The translations under genes and the position numbers were made by a program. This document shows positions 32,612 through 40,896 of a DNA stretch of 43,690 nt, one piece after another. Location of the stretch: assembly GCF_004564235.1 (NCBI RefSeq), contig NZ_SOMN01000041.1, positions 1 to 43,690 of the forward strand, read 5' to 3'. The first letter of the stretch is position 1. Each line of letters opens with the position of its first letter. Origin of the DNA: Cohnella luojiensis (GTDB lineage Bacteria; Bacillota; Bacilli; Paenibacillales; Paenibacillaceae). Below the pieces are notes generated by a model, which worked only from the letters and a program-made list of their open reading frames with translations, made no database searches and had not been told where the DNA came from.

Positions 32612-33502
32612 ATGGGAGTTCCGCGTTATTATTTTTACAGGATTCACGTGCTTCTGTTTATATCCATATTGGGATTGCATTCATGGCCGTCGGGTGCCAG
32701 CGCAAGGGTAAGCATATCGCCTTTCAAGGAAAACAGCACTGTGATCGTGGCCCATCGCGGAGCGTCTGGTTACGCGCCGGAAAACACGCTTGATTCTTAT
32801 CGGATAGGTGTTAGAATGCAAGCGGATTATATCGAAATCGATCTGCGGCTTACGAAGGACGGCGAGCTTATCGCCATGCATGATGAGACGGTTGACCGGA
32901 CGACGAACGGTACAGGTCTAATTAAGAATATGACTCTGACCGAGATCAAGGCATTGGACGCCGGCTCTTGGTTCAACGATAAGAATCAAGCTTATGGCAG
33001 TGAGGAGTATGTGAACGAGAAGGTTCCGACGTTGAAGGAAATCTTCGAAACCTTCGGTAAAGACACGCGATATCTGTTGGAGACGAAGGCTCCCGAAGAC
33101 TATCCCGGTCTTGAGGAGAAAATGTTGAAACTAGTCGAGGATTTCGGACTGACCCGGCATATCGCGGTTCAATCGATCAGCAAGGAAAGCCTGAAGAAGA
33201 TTCGCAAGCGGAACAAGGACGTCCCTTTGTTTCAGTTATTCTGGTATAAAAATCCGGCGAGCATATCCTCTGCGAGATTACGGGAGATTAGCGGTTATGC
33301 GAATGGAATCGGCGCGAATTTCCTTCGAATAGACGAGAGTTACGTACGCAAAGTCAAGAATGCGGGATTGCTCCTGTATCCATACACGGTCAACTATCCA
33401 TTGAACATGGAAATGGCTCTAAGATGGGGAGTCGATGGCGTCCATACGGATTATCCGGATCGTTTAATGAAAATGATTCCGGAAGGAATTCGTCATTTAT
33501 GA
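32612..33502 (+). CDS. Secreted glycerophosphodiester phosphodiesterase
   Basis: A 296-residue GDPD-family enzyme that hydrolyses glycerophosphodiesters to glycerol-3-phosphate and an alcohol. A signal peptide (about 1-30, hydrophobic 11-23, ending GASA) precedes the TIM barrel. Active-site residues H48, R49, E57, E75, D77 and H90 (VAHRGASGYAPENT, IEIDLRLTKDG, MHDE) are present. The ATG at 32612 is preferred over 32603 because the latter abuts AGGAG. It may scavenge phosphate from lipids or teichoic acid outside the cell. Confidence 0.9.
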   Translation: MGVPRYYFYRIHVLLFISILGLHSWPSGASARVSISPFKENSTVIVAHRGASGYAPENTLDSYRIGVRMQADYIEIDLRLTKDGELIAMHDETVDRTTNGTGLIKNMTLTEIKALDAGSWFNDKNQAYGSEEYVNEKVPTLKEIFETFGKDTRYLLETKAPEDYPGLEEKMLKLVEDFGLTRHIAVQSISKESLKKIRKRNKDVPLFQLFWYKNPASISSARLREISGYANGIGANFLRIDESYVRKVKNAGLLLYPYTVNYPLNMEMALRWGVDGVHTDYPDRLMKMIPEGIRHL

Positions 33503-33524
33503 ATGACAATGAGGAGGTTTTCGA

Positions 33525-33800
33525 ATGGGAAACAACAAGAAGAAGCAACAGAGGCATGTGCCGGCAAAAGAAACGGCCCCGAACTCCGACAAACCCGTTA
33601 CTCTTAAGGACTTGCTTGGAGCCGGAACCGTTGCTAAGCTGAAGGAACAAGCGGAAGCGATGAAGCTGGAGGAAGCAAAGCAACGGGAGTCTAAGCGCCA
33701 AGAGGCGGAAGCGGCGCGTATCGCGGAGCAGAAGCTGAAGGAGAAAGACTTCGAATATTTGTTAAATAACAGCTCGATGGATTGGAAGAAGTATAATTAA
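33525..33800 (+). CDS. yqkE: YqkE family protein (DUF3886)
   Basis: A 91-residue, highly charged protein resembling Bacillus YqkE (DUF3886): TLKDLLGAGTVAKLKEQAE, then a Lys/Glu/Ala-rich helix (about 42-75), and the ending [16 protein letters not shown]. Function unknown. GAGGAGG precedes the ATG. It follows the diesterase by 22 bases and its stop overlaps that of the convergent small gene. Confidence 0.85.
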   Translation: MGNNKKKQQRHVPAKETAPNSDKPVTLKDLLGAGTVAKLKEQAEAMKLEEAKQRESKRQEAEAARIAEQKLKEKDFEYLLNNSSMDWKKYN

Positions 33801-33982
33801 GCTAAGGGTCGGCTTTTCGGTTCGAAATTCAAACAGGGTTTCCCGGAAGAAGATAACACGGTCAGACTCGGCATTTGGAGAGACTTGAAGCCGAAGGCTT
33901 TGCAGCCCTTAGGGAATTGCGGGTCCCAGGTAACATAGAAGTGACGGCATTTCATGCAATCGATACGTACCGATTCCGACAT
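33797..33982 (-). CDS. Small conserved cysteine-containing protein
   Basis: A 61-residue protein with [12 protein letters not shown] and a later C (KGCKAFGF) and C (KPCLNFEP), a possible small zinc-binding fold. It resembles conserved hypothetical proteins of paenibacilli. GAGGG lies before the ATG. The gene is too short to name further. Its stop overlaps that of yqkE tail to tail. Confidence 0.7.
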   Translation of the reverse strand: MSESVRIDCMKCRHFYVTWDPQFPKGCKAFGFKSLQMPSLTVLSSSGKPCLNFEPKSRPLA

Positions 33983-34058
33983 CTCGATCCCTCGTTCTAA
34001 TGATGATGAATCTATTATACCTTATCCAATTCATTGGGTTAAGAGAGAGGGGCTGACA

Positions 34059-34877
34059 ATGAACCTATACGGCGGCAATAGCAAATCCAAGCCCTTTCTA
34101 CTTGTATTAACAGTATTTATTGTCTTGCTTACAGCGTGTAACGGCGTAAATAGCGGGGGTCCGCCGCAGAGATCAACAACTCCCGCAAGCGAAAACAGCG
34201 AAATCACTCCTAGCCCTGTAACTAGTCCACCTAAGAGTGTCGAAGATGCTGTCAAGAAGAAAAGAAAGCTTCCCAAAGGCTTTGTTTACGTCGACGAAGT
34301 CATCCCCACAGCCATGTTCGATATCCGTTATTACGGAGAGTATAACTTCATCGGTACGAGGATCGACGGATATAAGGCACCTCTAGCGATTTTGTCCATA
34401 AAAGCCGCGAATGCTCTCAAGTCGGTTAATGCGGAGCTGGAACGCAAAGGTTATGTCTTGCTTATCTACGATGCTTATCGTCCGCAGAAAGCAGTTGATC
34501 ATTTTACCCGGTGGGCTAAAGACTCTAAGGATACGAAGATGAAGAAGGATTTCTATCCCGAGGTGGACAAGTCTAAAGTATTCAAGCTAGGTTATGTGGC
34601 AGCGAAATCCGGCCATACCCGCGGAAGCACGGTTGATTTAACGATCGCCTTTAAGAAAACGGGAAAAATCGTAGATATGGGGAGTCCGTACGACTTCTTC
34701 GGTGAAATATCCAGCCATGGCACAAAGCTAATCACCGCTGAGCAAACGGCCAATCGCAATATCCTCAAGAATGCGATGCTGAAGCACGGTTTCAAGCTTT
34801 ACGAGAAAGAGTGGTGGCACTACACGCTTAAGATAGAGCCGTATCCGAACCGTTACTTCAACTTCGACGTGGAATAG
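34059..34877 (+). CDS. VanX-like D-Ala-D-Ala dipeptidase lipoprotein (M15 family)
   Basis: A 272-residue protein with a lipoprotein signal peptide (lipobox LLTAC, C27), a low-complexity Ser/Pro/Thr linker (28-65) and a VanX/M15D domain. The zinc ligands H186, D193 and H254, the catalytic E251 ([15 protein letters not shown]) and R141 (DAYRP) are all present. VanX of resistance clusters is cytosolic and removes D-Ala-D-Ala; an anchored form would act outside, more likely in wall turnover or dipeptide recovery. The frame is open to 33954, but ATG 34059 after GAGGGG gives a proper signal peptide. Confidence 0.88.
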   Translation: MNLYGGNSKSKPFLLVLTVFIVLLTACNGVNSGGPPQRSTTPASENSEITPSPVTSPPKSVEDAVKKKRKLPKGFVYVDEVIPTAMFDIRYYGEYNFIGTRIDGYKAPLAILSIKAANALKSVNAELERKGYVLLIYDAYRPQKAVDHFTRWAKDSKDTKMKKDFYPEVDKSKVFKLGYVAAKSGHTRGSTVDLTIAFKKTGKIVDMGSPYDFFGEISSHGTKLITAEQTANRNILKNAMLKHGFKLYEKEWWHYTLKIEPYPNRYFNFDVE

Positions 34878-35033
34878 TTACTCTCATGGTTTATCCTTCT
34901 GTCGCGCGGGTATTATAAAAATAGGCTAATCTGCATTAATATCGCGAGGGGCTATCTTGGTCGTTCTTATTCTAAGCGCGATCTTGAGAAGTACCCGTAA
35001 AGCTTAAGAGAGTAAAGATTCAGGAGGGGCTTC

Positions 35034-35546
35034 ATGACTTCTTTCACAAGCATAAGAAGAGCCGAGCCGGAGGATACGCAAGAGATCATGCGGCTTCTCG
35101 TCAACACGGCCGAATGGCTGTTAAACAAAGGCTCCTCCCAATGGAACGGATTGCTTAGAGGAGAGGACTCGCATAATACTCCCGAGGCGATTAATCGCGG
35201 GGAAGTATTTATCTTCATGCAAGATTCCGATATCGCGGGTATGGTCATGCTGCTAAGGAGACCAAGCACATGGGATCGGGAGTTATGGAGCGGCGAGAAT
35301 GATGATTCCGCGATTTACTTGCACCGACTGGCTATTAACCGTAAATTCTCGGGCAAAGAAGTCGGCAAACGGATCATGCAATGGGCGGATACCGAAGTTC
35401 CGACATGGGATATTCCGCTTATCCGGCTAGATTGCATAGCAAACAATCAGGTACTCAACGACTTCTATAGCAAGCTGGGATATGAGCTTGTAGGAAAAGC
35501 CGCGAATTCCTTAGGCACGTTTAGCAAGTATGAGAAGAAGTTTTGA
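35034..35546 (+). CDS. GNAT family acetyltransferase
   Basis: A 170-residue acetyl-CoA-dependent N-acyltransferase. The acetyl-CoA loop is seen in RKFSGKEVGKRIMQWAD (about 103-119) and the end LDCIANNQVLNDFYSKLGYELVG is typical. Substrate unknown. AGGAGGGG precedes the ATG. It ends at a strong terminator before the mannitol operon. Confidence 0.88.
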   Translation: MTSFTSIRRAEPEDTQEIMRLLVNTAEWLLNKGSSQWNGLLRGEDSHNTPEAINRGEVFIFMQDSDIAGMVMLLRRPSTWDRELWSGENDDSAIYLHRLAINRKFSGKEVGKRIMQWADTEVPTWDIPLIRLDCIANNQVLNDFYSKLGYELVGKAANSLGTFSKYEKKF

Positions 35547-35577
35547 TTCTAGGAACGAAGGTAATAAAGTTCTGTCA

Positions 35578-35605
35578 ACAGCTTTCATGACGAAAGCTGT
35601 TTTTC
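35578..35605 (+). terminator. Terminator after the acetyltransferase
   Basis: ACAGCTTTC and GAAAGCTGT pair perfectly around ATGAC and are followed by TTTTT. Confidence 0.9.
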
Positions 35606-35611
35606 CTTTGA

Positions 35612-35641
35612 TTGAACCTGAAAGCGCTTTCCGTTTATGAT
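35612..35641 (+). promoter_or_regulatory. Promoter of the mannitol operon with cre site
   Basis: TTGAAC (35612-35617) and TATGAT (35636-35641) are spaced by 18 bases. The spacer holds TGAAAGCGCTTTCC (35619-35632), which matches the CcpA cre consensus except at its last base. CcpA bound there would block RNA polymerase, giving catabolite repression. Confidence 0.85.
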
Positions 35642-35703
35642 GATTACAGAGAAGGAATCCTTATACAGTCTATTGGTGAAAATATTAAGGGAGGTTATCA
35701 TTC

Positions 35704-37140
35704 ATGAGTCAAAATACAGATCAACAAGTTTCTTCCGGTCAAGGAGCAAAAGTAGCCGTTCAAAAGTTCGGCAGGTTTTTAAGCGGTATGGTCATGCCGA
35801 ACATCGGAGCTTTCATTGCATGGGGTTTAATCACGGCGTTGTTCATTCCAACAGGGTGGATTCCTAACGAAAGTCTCGCTTCCCTTGTTGGCCCAATGAT
35901 CACTTATCTATTGCCGCTCTTAATCGGTTATACGGGCGGACATATGATTCACGGAACCCGCGGCGGCGTCATCGGTGCTGTGGCAACGATGGGCGTTATC
36001 GTCGGTGCAACCATTCCGATGTTCCTCGGCGCAATGATCATCGGACCATTGGCCGCTTGGATTCTAAAGCGGTTTGACAAGTCGATCGAGGGCAAGATCC
36101 CTTCAGGCTTCGAGATGCTGGTCAACAACTTCTCTTCGGGCATTATCGGCGGCGCTCTGGCTCTGGCAGCTTTCAAAGGCATCGGACCCGTCGTTGAAGG
36201 GATAAGCAAGGGACTTGCCAATGGAGTGCAAGCCATGATCGATGCAGGACTGCTTCCGCTGGCCAACATTATTATCGAACCGGCGAAAGTATTGTTCCTG
36301 AATAACGCAATCAATCACGGGGTATTGAGTCCAATCGCTTTGGAACAGGCTTCCACGGCCGGGAAATCGATTATCTTCATGCTCGAGTCGAATCCCGGAC
36401 CGGGACTTGGCATCCTGTTAGCTTATTGGCTCTTCGGCAGGGGGACGGTGAAATCATCGGCTCCGGGCGCGATCATTATCCACTTCTTGGGCGGGATTCA
36501 CGAGATTTATTTCCCTTACATCTTGATGAAACCTCGTTTGATCTTGGCGGCGATTGCCGGCGGCATAGTCGGCACGTTCACGTTCCAGCTATTCGGAGCG
36601 GGCCTTGTAGCCACGCCTTCCCCGGGCAGTATCTTCGCGTATATCGCAATGACTCCGAAGGGCGGACTTCTAGCGGTATTAAGCGGGGTCGTTACGGCGG
36701 CAATTGCGTCTTTCTTGGTTGCTTCCGTACTATTGAAGACTTCTAAGCAAACCGCTGAAGATGATCTGGAAGCCGCATCGGATAAGGTCAAACAGATGAA
36801 GGCACAATCAAAAGGCGCGACTCCAACTTCAGTTCCAGCTGCAGGCATAGTCAAATCAAATGCCGAAGTGAACAAAATCGTATTTGCTTGCGACGCCGGA
36901 ATGGGATCCAGCGCAATGGGAGCTTCCATCCTTCGGAAAAAAGTAAATGAACAAGGAATACAGGTAGCGGTCACGAATACGGCAATAAACGATATTCCCG
37001 GGGATGCCGATATCGTCATCACTCATAAAGAGCTTACGGATCGAGCGCGGCAAAAGGCGCCGGCCGCTGAGCATATCTCGATCGATAATTTTCTCAAGAG
37101 TCCTGAATACGAAAAGCTGGTTAGCCGTTTGAGTAAATAA
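35704..37140 (+). CDS. mtlA: PTS mannitol transporter subunit IICB
   Basis: A 478-residue mannitol permease of the phosphotransferase system. The membrane IIC domain covers about residues 20-345 (GGIHEIYFPYILMKP is the family signature) and the cytosolic IIB domain about 390-478 with phosphocysteine C396 in CDAGMGSSAMG. It imports mannitol as mannitol-1-phosphate. IIA is a separate gene (mtlF) downstream. AGGGAGG precedes the ATG. First gene of the operon. Confidence 0.96.
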   Translation: MSQNTDQQVSSGQGAKVAVQKFGRFLSGMVMPNIGAFIAWGLITALFIPTGWIPNESLASLVGPMITYLLPLLIGYTGGHMIHGTRGGVIGAVATMGVIVGATIPMFLGAMIIGPLAAWILKRFDKSIEGKIPSGFEMLVNNFSSGIIGGALALAAFKGIGPVVEGISKGLANGVQAMIDAGLLPLANIIIEPAKVLFLNNAINHGVLSPIALEQASTAGKSIIFMLESNPGPGLGILLAYWLFGRGTVKSSAPGAIIIHFLGGIHEIYFPYILMKPRLILAAIAGGIVGTFTFQLFGAGLVATPSPGSIFAYIAMTPKGGLLAVLSGVVTAAIASFLVASVLLKTSKQTAEDDLEAASDKVKQMKAQSKGATPTSVPAAGIVKSNAEVNKIVFACDAGMGSSAMGASILRKKVNEQGIQVAVTNTAINDIPGDADIVITHKELTDRARQKAPAAEHISIDNFLKSPEYEKLVSRLSK

Positions 37141-37146
37141 TTAACT

Positions 37147-37179
37147 TGTAACGCAGGCGTGTTTAACGCCGGCGTTACA
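37147..37179 (+). promoter_or_regulatory. Hairpin between mtlA and mtlR
   Basis: TGTAACGC-A-GGCGT pairs with ACGCC-G-GCGTTACA around GTTTA, thirteen pairs with one mismatch. It is followed by TCCATTTTC, a weak U-run. It may act as a partial terminator or RNA stabiliser that lowers mtlR expression relative to mtlA. Confidence 0.6.
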
Positions 37180-37209
37180 TCCATTTTCATGGAAGGGAGA
37201 CTGCCGTGG

Positions 37210-39294
37210 ATGAAATTGTCCAATAGACAGCGACGCTTATTGGAAGTGCTTCTGAATCGGCAGGGGGAAGTGACCGCAGGCCAACTCGCGCAAGAAGTCC
37301 AGATCAGCTCCAGAACGGTTCATCGCGAGCTGCACGAGCTTGAGCCTGTACTAGGCCTTCATGGGATTTCGCTAATCAAAAAATCCGGTTTAGGAATTAT
37401 CCTTGAAGGTAACGAGCAGAGCTTGAGCCGGTTTCAAGACGAGCTCCGACGATCTGAGACGGAAACTTATTCACCTGATGAGAGAAAGCTGCTCATGCTC
37501 TGTCTTCTGCTGGACGAAGAGGAACCGATCAAGCTTTTCTCGCTAGCCAGCGAGGCGCAAGCGGCTATTCCAACCATAAGCCGCGATTTGGAAGAGCTGG
37601 AGCCCCAATTAAGGAATGGCGGCTTGCAGCTCATCCGTAAACGGGGATACGGCGTAGAGATTATGGGTAACGAAATAGCCAAGCGCCGATTTATCGTTAG
37701 GCTAGCGGAAGATTACCTGGAGCATTCCGATTTCTTTGGATCTCCATCGGGGCCAACGGATTTGTGGCCAACGACAAGAAGGTTATTGAATTTGGTCGGC
37801 AAGGATTCGTTTATGGCGATTGAGCAATCGTTATGGCAACAAGGCGAAGCGTGGCTAAAGGGGCTTAAAGAAGCGGACTATACGCGTTTGCTTATCCGCC
37901 TTTCCGTCGCCATCATTCGCATTAAACGAGGTCACCGAATCCAGCCTCCCGATAGCGGCAACTCAACCAAACGCAACGATAGGAACGATTCTACGTTGTG
38001 GCGATTCACGGATTTGCTTGGATTGAGCGATTTACCCAAGGAAGAAACCGATTATTTGCAAATGCTATTGGACGAAGCCAAAGAAAAGGCAGTGGATAGC
38101 TCCTCCGTTATTATAGAAAAATACGGTATGGAATTGGCAGAACAAACGGTCGGGTTTATACGTTCGTTAGAACTGTCAATAGACATTCCTCTCAGTAAAG
38201 ACCGATCGCTTCTGGATGGCCTGATTCGCCACTTGGGTTCGTCCATGGAACGCATGCGGAAGGGAGAGGCGATCAGAAATCCGCTGCTCTCTCAGATTAG
38301 AAAGGATTATGATTCCTTGTTTAACGCCGTTCGGAGAAGCGCCGACGAAACATGGAAGGGCTTGGTTATACCGGACGAGGAAATCGGTTATCTGGTCATG
38401 CATTTCGGGGCGGCAATCGAGAGGTGGAAGCTTACCCCCGGTAATGTCAGGGTACTGCTCGTATGCATGAGCGGAATTGGTTCATCCAAATTGCTTGCCG
38501 TTCGAATTACAAAGGAAATTCCCCAAATTCATTTATTGGGTCATTACTCCTGGTACGAAGCTTCTCGCATGCCGAAGGATCGTTACGATCTTATTGTATC
38601 GACCGTGGATCTTCCCGTTGAACCCGAGCGTTATATCAAACTTAGCCCTTTGCTGACCCGGGAAGAAACGGAAAGGCTGCGGTCCCATGTTCGCGAGCTT
38701 GCCTTTTCGGTGAATTCGGCCGTTCCCATCGAGCCGACCAAAGATCAGGGAGCATGGGAACGCATGAAGCTGATGAAACAGTATACTTCGGAACTAGTTG
38801 TCGTTCTGGAACGATTTCAAGTTTATCGACCAGACACCGGGCATGCAGCTAACGATTTACAAAGTTTATTGACCAGTCTTCTCACGATGATTTCGCCTAG
38901 TACTACCGTACTGCAGAATGTGGATCATATTGCCAAGCAGCTAATGGATAGGGAAGCTCAAGGAAGTATTTTTATCCCAGACACGAAGCTGGCTCTCCTC
39001 CATACTCGCAGCGAATGGGTTGTTGAGCCCATCATCGCCCTATACAACTTAAAAACTCCTCTTCGTCTAGGCGAAGAAGAATCGAGTGAAGCAAAGCAGA
39101 TATTTCTCATGCTTGCCCCCCTGACCTTAAACAAACAAGCGCTGGAGGTGCTTAGCGAAATAAGCGCTATGCTGCTGCTTCCGGAGATGATTAAGCTGCT
39201 TGAAGATGGCGATACGGAAATCATTCGCGCATTCATCTCGCAGACGATGGAGGCCTATATCAAAACCAAATTAGAATGGAGCAAACCGACATGA
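37210..39294 (+). CDS. mtlR: Mannitol operon transcriptional activator with PRD, EIIB and EIIA domains
   Basis: A 694-residue regulator: N-terminal winged helix (about 5-60), second helix-turn-helix region, two PRD domains, a GatB-like EIIB domain and a C-terminal MtlF-like EIIA domain. The phosphorylation sites known for Bacillus MtlR are present almost at the same numbers: PRD2 H341 and H398, EIIB C419 (VCMSGIGSS) and EIIA H598. This agreement supports the start at 37210; the upstream GTG at 37159 lies inside a hairpin. It should activate the operon when HPr and MtlA/MtlF report mannitol. Confidence 0.93.
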   Translation: MKLSNRQRRLLEVLLNRQGEVTAGQLAQEVQISSRTVHRELHELEPVLGLHGISLIKKSGLGIILEGNEQSLSRFQDELRRSETETYSPDERKLLMLCLLLDEEEPIKLFSLASEAQAAIPTISRDLEELEPQLRNGGLQLIRKRGYGVEIMGNEIAKRRFIVRLAEDYLEHSDFFGSPSGPTDLWPTTRRLLNLVGKDSFMAIEQSLWQQGEAWLKGLKEADYTRLLIRLSVAIIRIKRGHRIQPPDSGNSTKRNDRNDSTLWRFTDLLGLSDLPKEETDYLQMLLDEAKEKAVDSSSVIIEKYGMELAEQTVGFIRSLELSIDIPLSKDRSLLDGLIRHLGSSMERMRKGEAIRNPLLSQIRKDYDSLFNAVRRSADETWKGLVIPDEEIGYLVMHFGAAIERWKLTPGNVRVLLVCMSGIGSSKLLAVRITKEIPQIHLLGHYSWYEASRMPKDRYDLIVSTVDLPVEPERYIKLSPLLTREETERLRSHVRELAFSVNSAVPIEPTKDQGAWERMKLMKQYTSELVVVLERFQVYRPDTGHAANDLQSLLTSLLTMISPSTTVLQNVDHIAKQLMDREAQGSIFIPDTKLALLHTRSEWVVEPIIALYNLKTPLRLGEEESSEAKQIFLMLAPLTLNKQALEVLSEISAMLLLPEMIKLLEDGDTEIIRAFISQTMEAYIKTKLEWSKPT

Positions 39295-39725
39295 GCATTT
39301 TGACGAAGGATAAAGTAAAACTGAACGTGAAGGTCAATGATAAATACGAGGCTATCCAGCTTGCCGGTCAACTGCTCGTTCAAGCAGGGCATGTACCTGA
39401 AGAATACGTGGATAAAATGATAGAACGGGAGAACGTATCATCGACCTATCTAGGTGGAGGTCTTGCGATGCCGCACGGGACGAACGATTCCAAGGGGCTT
39501 ATTCGCTCCACGGGGATGTCCGTGCTCGTGCTCGCGGAAGAAGTGGATTTCGGCGACGAACCCGCACGATTGGTCATCGGATTGGCCGCTGTCGGCGAAG
39601 AACATCTAGAAGTGCTGTCGAGCGTTGCCGTACTCGTATCCGATGACGACGATATGCAGCGGATCCTTCAAGCTAAGTCCGAGGATGAATTGATCGCGAT
39701 TTTCAAGGAAGGAATGGGAGCATGA
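39291..39725 (+). CDS. mtlF: PTS mannitol EIIA component
   Basis: A 144-residue EIIA-Mtl protein that passes phosphate from HPr to MtlA. The active histidine H62 is in AMPHGT and the family pattern GGGLAMPHG is present. The start at 39291 forms an ATGA overlap with mtlR and has GGAG nine bases upstream; an ATG 15 bases earlier is less likely. It overlaps mtlD in the same way. Confidence 0.94.
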   Translation: MSILTKDKVKLNVKVNDKYEAIQLAGQLLVQAGHVPEEYVDKMIERENVSSTYLGGGLAMPHGTNDSKGLIRSTGMSVLVLAEEVDFGDEPARLVIGLAAVGEEHLEVLSSVAVLVSDDDDMQRILQAKSEDELIAIFKEGMGA

Positions 39726-40873
39726 AGGCTGTCCATTTTGGCGGGGGAAATATCGGGCGAGGGTTTATAGGCTTATTGCTGTCCAGATCCGGGTACACAG
39801 TAGAATTCGTCGACGTTGACGAACAGTTAGTTCAATTATTAAATGAACGGGGACAATATACCGTTGAACTGGCGAATGAAGCAGCAGACACCACCATAGT
39901 GCGTAACATCAGGGCAATTAACGGAAACGACAAGGAGCTTGTGGCTCAGGCTGTGGCCGAAGCCGATTTGGTAACGACAGCCGTTGGCGTTAACGTTTTG
40001 AAATTCATTGCCCCGAACATTGCGGAAGGAATTAGAAGGAGACTAAAAAGTCCGACATCACCGCTTCATATTATCGCATGCGAGAATACGATCGGAGGAA
40101 GTACGCAGCTTAAAGGACTTGTATACGAGCAGTTGGACTTGGAGCTAAGAGAGCAAGCAGATCGTCGTATCGCTTTTCCCGATGCGGCTGTCGATCGGAT
40201 CGTTCCGATTCAGCAAAATGAGGACCGGTTGAAAGTGGTTGTTGAACCGTTCTACGAATGGGTGGTGGATCGCTCCGCCATGTTAGAGGGTTTCCATGAG
40301 ATCGAGGGGATTCATTATGCGAAGGAGCTTCAGCGCTACATTGAAAGGAAACTGTTCACGGTTAATACCGGTCATTGTTGCGCGGCTTATCATGGATACC
40401 TGCGAGGTTACCAGACGATCCAAGAAGTTATGAAAGATCAGGCAATCGTTGAGGAAATCCGCGGGGCGTTGGGGGAGACGGGAGCTGCTCTGATCAAGCA
40501 ATATGATTTTGACGCAGCCGATCATGAGACCTATATCGATAAAATTATAGATCGTTTCCGCAATCCTTATCTAACGGACGAAGTCGTCCGTGTAGGCCGT
40601 TCGCCCATTCGTAAGCTTTCGCCGAACGACAGGTTAGTTCGCCCCGCGACTATGGCACATTCGTTCGGAATAGAAGTGCCGTATTTGACGAAAGCAATGG
40701 CCGCGGCATTGTTGTTCGACTACGAGGAAGATCCGGAAGCTACCGAGATTCAGAGGAGTTTGCTGGAGCAGGGCGTAAGCCAAAGCATAACCCGATATAC
40801 TGGACTTGCAAGTGAACATCCCCTCCACAGCCAAATCATCACGGCTTACGATTCCTACAAGGAGCGGAAATAA
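39722..40873 (+). CDS. mtlD: Mannitol-1-phosphate 5-dehydrogenase
   Basis: A 383-residue NAD-dependent dehydrogenase converting mannitol-1-phosphate to fructose-6-phosphate. The nucleotide motif GGGNIGRGFIG (7-17) and the catalytic segment KLFTVNTGHCCAAYHGYLRG are present. It overlaps mtlF by ATGA and completes the catabolic set mtlA-mtlR-mtlF-mtlD. Confidence 0.96.
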   Translation: MKAVHFGGGNIGRGFIGLLLSRSGYTVEFVDVDEQLVQLLNERGQYTVELANEAADTTIVRNIRAINGNDKELVAQAVAEADLVTTAVGVNVLKFIAPNIAEGIRRRLKSPTSPLHIIACENTIGGSTQLKGLVYEQLDLELREQADRRIAFPDAAVDRIVPIQQNEDRLKVVVEPFYEWVVDRSAMLEGFHEIEGIHYAKELQRYIERKLFTVNTGHCCAAYHGYLRGYQTIQEVMKDQAIVEEIRGALGETGAALIKQYDFDAADHETYIDKIIDRFRNPYLTDEVVRVGRSPIRKLSPNDRLVRPATMAHSFGIEVPYLTKAMAAALLFDYEEDPEATEIQRSLLEQGVSQSITRYTGLASEHPLHSQIITAYDSYKERK

Positions 40874-40896
40874 GGGGCAGAAAGGACTGACGAAGG

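Noticed and set aside
34985..35020. T-box-like start (AGAAGTA followed by AGAGAG) before the acetyltransferase
   Set aside because: No downstream T-box sequence, specifier stems or terminator; the gene starts about 20 bases later, so it is probably chance.
37159..37209. GTG start for mtlR at 37159
   Set aside because: It lies in the loop region of an intergenic hairpin; starting at 37210 puts the phosphorylation sites at nearly the residue numbers known for Bacillus MtlR.
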